NCBI GenBank assembly: GCA_963848475.1
Contig: CAWKDW010000007.1
Coordinates: 91,826 to 155,825, forward strand
DNA from: Solirubrobacter sp963848475
Lineage (GTDB): Bacteria > Actinomycetota > Thermoleophilia > Solirubrobacterales > Solirubrobacteraceae
Reading direction: 5' to 3'
DNA length: 64,000 nucleotides
Within the stretch, counting starts at the first letter, position 1. Every line of letters begins with the position of its first letter. The notes below the pieces were generated by a model. The model did no database searches, was not told where the DNA came from, and saw only the letters and a program-made list of their open reading frames with translations. Shown in pieces: positions 60,161 to 64,000 of this stretch. The translations under genes were made by a program, and so were the position numbers.

Positions 60161-60258
60161 GCGTCAGAAAACGCCTGCTCCTGGCGCTCCTGGCCCTTGG
60201 CCTCGGGATCGTCGCGTTGATCGTCGCGTTGAGCCTCCTCAACGAGACGCTGCATTGA
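60157..60258 (+). CDS. 33-residue single-TM protein at the end of the copper operon
   Basis: ATG 60157 overlaps the CopCD stop (ATGA). MSVRKRLLLALLALGLGIVA and LIVALSLLNETLH form a basic cap plus one TM. The overlap and the hydrophobic profile argue for a real translationally coupled membrane peptide that may bind CopCD. Too short for family assignment. Confidence 0.55.
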   Translation: MSVRKRLLLALLALGLGIVALIVALSLLNETLH

Positions 60259-60319
60259 CCGGACTTTACCGTCCCATTAGCCTGGGGCCCAGTTTCTTGG
60301 GTCAATGAGGGGGTCGTAG

Positions 60320-62639
60320 ATGGTCGGTAGTAGGCGCAGGGTGGTGAGCTCGTTGCTGGGCGCAACGATCTTGCTCGGTTCATTCGGGGCCGGAGCGGCA
60401 TTCGCCGCCGGTCCTCCCGCGGGTCCGGCTGATGACGCCGGCACACAGGCGATGACGACGCAGGCGACGGTCGATCGGGCGAAGGACCTCTCCGATCAGG
60501 CTGCCGCGAAGGCCGCCACGTCGGCCGCCGCGGCGGCCGCGGATCCGGGCAACGTGGACAAGGCCGCCGCCGCCGCCGCCGACGCTGCCGCTGCCGCCGT
60601 CGCGCTGGAGGAGTTCGGCAAGGAGACGAAGTCGCTCGCCGGCGTCAACGGGGGCATCGCCTCCGACGCGGGCAAGACGCCGCTGGCCGACGTGCACTTC
60701 TCCGCCAACAACCCGGTCAAGAGCGACAACCTGCAGTGGATCGCCAACTCGCGTGGCCTCCCGGCGTCCAACAGCAGCAACGCGAACTACGCCGGCGCGA
60801 CGTTCATGCACTTCGAGAACCTCGGCTACGACTTCATGCTCGGCGACGGCACGGGCGGGCTCTCGATCTTCTCGCTCAAGAACCCGGAGAACCCGACGTT
60901 CGTCGGCGCCGTCCCGGCGTCCGCGCTGATGCAGCCGGCCGACGCGCACGGCACCGCGGACACGGCGGCGCGCTTCTACGAGGGTGAGAACCCGACGGTC
61001 GACTCGCGGCGCAAGCTGGCCTTCCTGGCCCGCGATCCGCGCTCGTTCGGCAACAGCGGCCACCCGCGTGGTCGCACCGGCCTCTACATCATCGACGTCA
61101 AGGATCCGTGGAACCCGCAGCTCGTCACCTATCACTGGGTGCCGGCCGGCCACACCGCGACGTGCATCAACGACTGCCGCTACCTCTGGAGCGTCGGCCC
61201 GGCCAACAACGGCTCGCAGGTCAGCGGGCAGCCGCAGGACATCGCCGGCGTGCTGCACCCGGAGTGGACCGGCGTCCCGGCCTTCGTCACCGACGTGCGT
61301 GACATCAACCACCCGTACACATACGCCAAGCCGGTCGACACCAAGCGCAACAACGGCACGACCGCGTACACCCACTCGGTCGACGTCGATCAGGACGGCC
61401 TGGCCTGGACGTCCGGCTTCGGCGGCATCCGCGGCTACTACACCACCGGCATGCACACCGACCCGACCACGGGCGAGGCCCGCTACGCCTCGGCGACCGA
61501 CCCGGTCCCGTACGCGGGCGGCAGCGTCCCGACGCTCGAGACCGACGCGCAGTACGGCACGGTCAGCATCGAGCACAACTCCTACCACGTCACCCAGGCG
61601 GCCTCCGACAAGTCGCCGAAGACGATCACGACGGCGGCTGGTCGCACGCTCAACAAGACCGATCTGCAGTACGTCACGCAGGAGAACGTCACCTCCTGTA
61701 CCTCGACGAGCGGTGGCGGCGCCGGTCGCTTCGTGACCTCCAACCTCGCCGGCAGCTATGACGGCAAGGCCTGGTCGCCGGACCGCAGCGCGAGCAACCG
61801 CTACTTCATCGAGAAGCTCGACGATTACACGCCCAAGGATCTCCCGGGCTCCGTCAACGGCTCCAGCTGCTCCGCGCACTGGTTCTCGGTGGTCGGGCGA
61901 CATGGTGGCCATCGGCTTCTACGCCCAGGGCACGCGCATCCTCGACGTGTCCGATCCGACCGACATCCAGCAGGCGGGCTACTTCCGCGTGCCGTCGATC
62001 CCGGCGTCGGGCTCCACGCCCGCCCAGCCGGCCAACAACACGTCGGCCGTCTACTGGCACAACGGCTACATCTACACCGCGGACTACACCCGCGGCATCG
62101 ACGTGCTGCGCTACACGGACCCGATCAAGGGCGTCGTGCAGCCGCTCGTCTGCTGGAACTCCTGCGACAAGTCGCAGACCGGCCCGAAGGTCAAGGACGA
62201 GGTCACCGGCGGCGCCGGCGCCACGGTGTCCGCCACGCTGGCTCTGACGACCGGTACGCCGGCCGCCTTCGGCGCGTTCACGCCGGGCCTCGCCAAGGAC
62301 TACCTCGCCTCGACGACGGCCAACGTCATCTCCACGGCCGGTGTGGCCACGCTCAGCGTGTCCGACCCGTCCGCGACGGCGACCGGTCACCTGGTCAACG
62401 GCACGTTCTCGCTGCCGTCGGTCCTGCAGGCGAAGGCGACGAGTGCGGCCGGTGCCGGCGGCGCGTTCGCCGACGTCGGTGGCTCGGCCATGCCGACCTC
62501 GCTTCTGACCTATTCGGGTCCGACGAGCAACGATGGCGTTAGCCTGGCATTCCAGCAGCACGTGGGCGCCACGGATGCGTTGCGGACGGGTGCGTACAGC
62601 AAGACGCTGACGTTCACCCTGTCGACGGACCAGCCGTAG
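60320..62639 (+). CDS. Secreted LVIVD-repeat protein with shared C-terminal domain (frameshifted)
   Basis: About 773 residues after correction. Signal peptide (SLLGATILLGSFGAGAAFA); Ala/Asp-rich helical segment near 50-100. Then a propeller of LVIVD type: LGDGTGGLSIFSLKNPENPT, TGLYIIDVKDPWNPQLVTYH and FYAQGTRILDVSDPTDIQQA. An extra G at 61888-61889 separates HWFS from WSGDMVAIGFY. The last about 143 residues (from 62209) match the C-terminal domain of the proteins at 37274 and 51065, ending DALRTGAYSKTLTFTLSTDQ. AGGGGG precedes ATG 60320. A T-rich hairpin terminator follows. Confidence 0.87.
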
Positions 62640-62651
62640 CGAAGGGCATTC

Positions 62652-62689
62652 CGCGCGGGCCGCTGTCATGGCGGCCCGCGCGTTTTTTT
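62652..62689 (+). terminator. Rho-independent terminator
   Basis: CGCGCGGGCCGC (62652-62663) pairs perfectly with GCGGCCCGCGCG (62671-62682) around a 7-base loop, followed by seven T (62683-62689) and another T-rich stretch. It lies 12 bases after the LVIVD protein stop. Classic intrinsic terminator, the clearest in the window. Confidence 0.93.
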
Positions 62690-62714
62690 GTTTTGGCGGT
62701 TAGGAGAAGTGATC

Positions 62715-63858
62715 GTGGTACGGAAAGGCGCCATCGCCCTCGCCCTCGTGGCCGGGCTGGCCGCAGGCGGGTGTGGCGGCAAGGACAAGAAGGCCGAGAC
62801 GCCTGAGCTGAAGGGCACGATGACCTTCGGCGTGCTCGCGCCGACCGAGCGCGAAGGCGAGCTCGGGACGCGCGCCAAGGACCTGACCGACGGCGCGCAG
62901 CAGGCCGTCGACGAGATCAACGCCAAGGGCGGCGTGCTCGGCAAGAAGCTGGGCCTGCAGATCGTCGACGACGCCTGCGACGCGCAGGTGGCGTACGAGT
63001 CCGCCAAGGCCTTCCTCTCCGACAGCCAGGTCGCCGGTGTCGTCGGCGGCATGTGCGACGCGGCCGCCGAGCGCGAGGTCCCGGTCATCGACTCCACGGG
63101 CGTCCCGTTCCTGGTCACCTCCGCCACCGCGGACGACCTCGTCAACGAGGACACCCAGTCCACCTTTTTGATGAACGGGACCGTGTACCAGCAGGCGCTG
63201 TCCTCCGTGTTCTGGATGAACTACCGGCAGGCCCAGCGGCTCGCCGTCGTCCAGGACGACTCAGCCGAGTCCAAGGCGCTCGCCCGCAAGGCGATCGGCC
63301 TCGTCGAGGGCGCGCCCAAGCTCGTGCGCTGCAGACCGTCGAGCCCGGCGGGCAGGACATGAAGACGATCGCGGCCGCCGCGGTCGCCTCCAAACCGAAC
63401 TTCATCCCTGGACCGGCGCTCCCGCGGCGGGCGGCGAGCTGCTCAAGGCGCTCCGCGCGGCCAAGTACAAGGGCACGTTCAGCGCGACCGCGGCCTCCGA
63501 GAGCCCCGAGTTCGTCAGCGCGGCGGGCGACGCGGCGGAAGGCGCCTACGTGATGGCCACCGCGAACGCGAAGAACACGCCGATGGCGCAGACCTGGGGC
63601 GCGAGCTTCCAGCAGCGCTACCAGCGCGAGCCCGGATTCGAGGCACAGCAGGGCTACGACTCCGTGCGCACGATCGCGCACGCGATCCAGAAGGCCAAGA
63701 CCACCGACGGCCCGAAGGTCGTCAAGAGCATGACCATGCTCGACCCGGACTTCGTCAACTCGCTGGGCGTCGTCCGCTTCGCCAATGACCACACGCTGCT
63801 CTATGACAACCGGGTCATTCTCAAGGTGAAGGACGGCAGCCCCCCTGGGAGCCGGTAG
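62715..63858 (+). CDS. Branched-chain amino-acid ABC-type substrate-binding lipoprotein (frameshifted)
   Basis: Livk-type binding protein. GTG 62715 is chosen because AGGAG (62702-62706) is eight bases upstream; GTG 62709 is too close. Lipobox LAAGGCGG. The mature protein has FGVLAPTEREGELGTRAKDL, VDEINAKGGVLGKKLGLQIV and GVVGGMCDAAAEREVPVIDS, a type-I periplasmic fold. The frame breaks near 63324-63327 (missing base before LQTVEPGGQDMKTIAAAAVA) and again near 63405-63408 before WTGAPAAGGELLKALRAAKY; the C-terminal part ends near 63858, where a CCCCCC run may also be wrong. No adjacent permease is in view. Confidence 0.82.
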
Positions 63859-63876
63859 AATCGACGACTCACTGGG

Positions 63877-64000
63877 GTGAGCCGGGGCCGCAGCGCGGCC
63901 GCGCTGCTCTCTGCTGCTCGCCGGCGCGATCCTCGCGCCGGCGCCCGCGCGCGCCGACGGCGATCCCGCCAGCGACGTCCTGATCAAGGAACGGGCGTTC
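63877..64000 (+). CDS. Start of a secreted protein (3' truncated by the window, frameshifted)
   Basis: GTG 63877 overlaps TGA 63878-63880, which would end the previous gene in one frame. A basic start (SRGRSAAALL), then after one extra T near 63910 a signal peptide core LLLAGAILAPAPARADGDPA and mature SDVLIKERAF to the edge. The mature start resembles that of the 36522 protein. The rest lies outside. Confidence 0.5.
   Translation, partial: MSRGRSAAALLSAARRRDPRAGARARRRRSRQRRPDQGTGV

Noticed and set aside
57616..60258. An 880-codon open frame across YcnI and CopCD
   Set aside because: Only its YcnI part is family-like; after 58460 it is low-complexity Arg/Ala/Gly and overlaps CopCD in another frame. 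One missing G explains it.
60510..60620. Ala/Asp-rich repetitive stretch in the LVIVD protein
   Set aside because: Looks like a natural helical spacer coded by varied GCN codons, not a tandem DNA repeat.
1..64000. CRISPR arrays, IS elements, rRNA genes and replication origins
   Set aside because: No regularly spaced repeats, transposase genes, rRNA-like stretches or DnaA-box clusters were seen by eye.

Overview
The window is very GC-rich, with many GTG and TTG starts, SigB/SigF-type sigma factor biology, L,D-transpeptidases, AfsR/BTAD-type and LuxR-ATPase regulators and CopCD/YcnI copper genes. This fits a high-GC Gram-positive soil actinobacterium. The style of the secreted proteins suggests the Thermoleophilia/Solirubrobacterales branch; that placement is inference. 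The replicon looks chromosomal: I saw no phage, plasmid, IS or CRISPR locus.

Layout. 1-2039: 3' part of a secreted sorbosone-dehydrogenase/PKD protein. 5883-2036 (minus): five genes joined by 4-bp overlaps (HD-GYP, receiver, LLM oxidoreductase, GNAT, glycosyltransferase). 5980-9050: zinc-protease-like protein, small secreted protein, CAT-anticodon tRNA and a duplicated DUF4160/DUF2442 pair next to that tRNA. 9101-12363: secreted sulfatase and arylsulfotransferase. 12422-18903: NmrA-type reductase divergent from two tandem LuxR-ATPase regulators. 19081-21625: three membrane-protein genes. 21759-25270: TatA, a ferritin-like remnant, two L,D-transpeptidases and a HerA-like ATPase. 25323-31868: ABC-F ATPase, DrrAB-type exporter and BTAD regulator. 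31920-38518: two TIM-barrel isomerase-like proteins, universal stress protein, FAD reductase and secreted proteins. 38562-43609: STAS-like protein, phosphate-binding-like protein, subtilase with a permuted binding domain, SHOCT protein, GntR regulator and a 64-residue protein. 43546-49084 (minus): glycosyltransferase operon. 49445-50990: SigB-type sigma factor with an RHH-GAF partner. 51065-53413: animal-type haem peroxidase. 53493-56353: small genes, a collapsed CoA-transferase and an ornithine cyclodeaminase homologue. 56372-60258: copper/periplasmic operon. 60320-64000: LVIVD protein, branched-chain amino-acid binding protein and the start of another secreted gene. No gene-free stretch exceeds 300 bases.

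Three results stand out. First, three unrelated secreted proteins (beta-propeller-like 37274-38518, haem peroxidase 51065-53413, LVIVD protein 60320-62639) end in the same roughly 140-residue C-terminal domain, which looks like a surface-sorting or wall-binding module. Second, the subtilase at 39793-41997 carries an OpuAC-type ligand-binding domain whose two halves are in circularly permuted order in front of the catalytic domain. Third, a SigB-type sigma gene is co-transcribed with a ribbon-helix-helix/GAF fusion behind what reads as a SigB-type promoter.

Caution: at least ten genes contain single-base indels, mostly in short G/C runs, with conserved sequence continuing in the next frame. 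This pattern suggests residual sequencing error more than gene decay. I give the whole span of each such gene and say where the frame changes.
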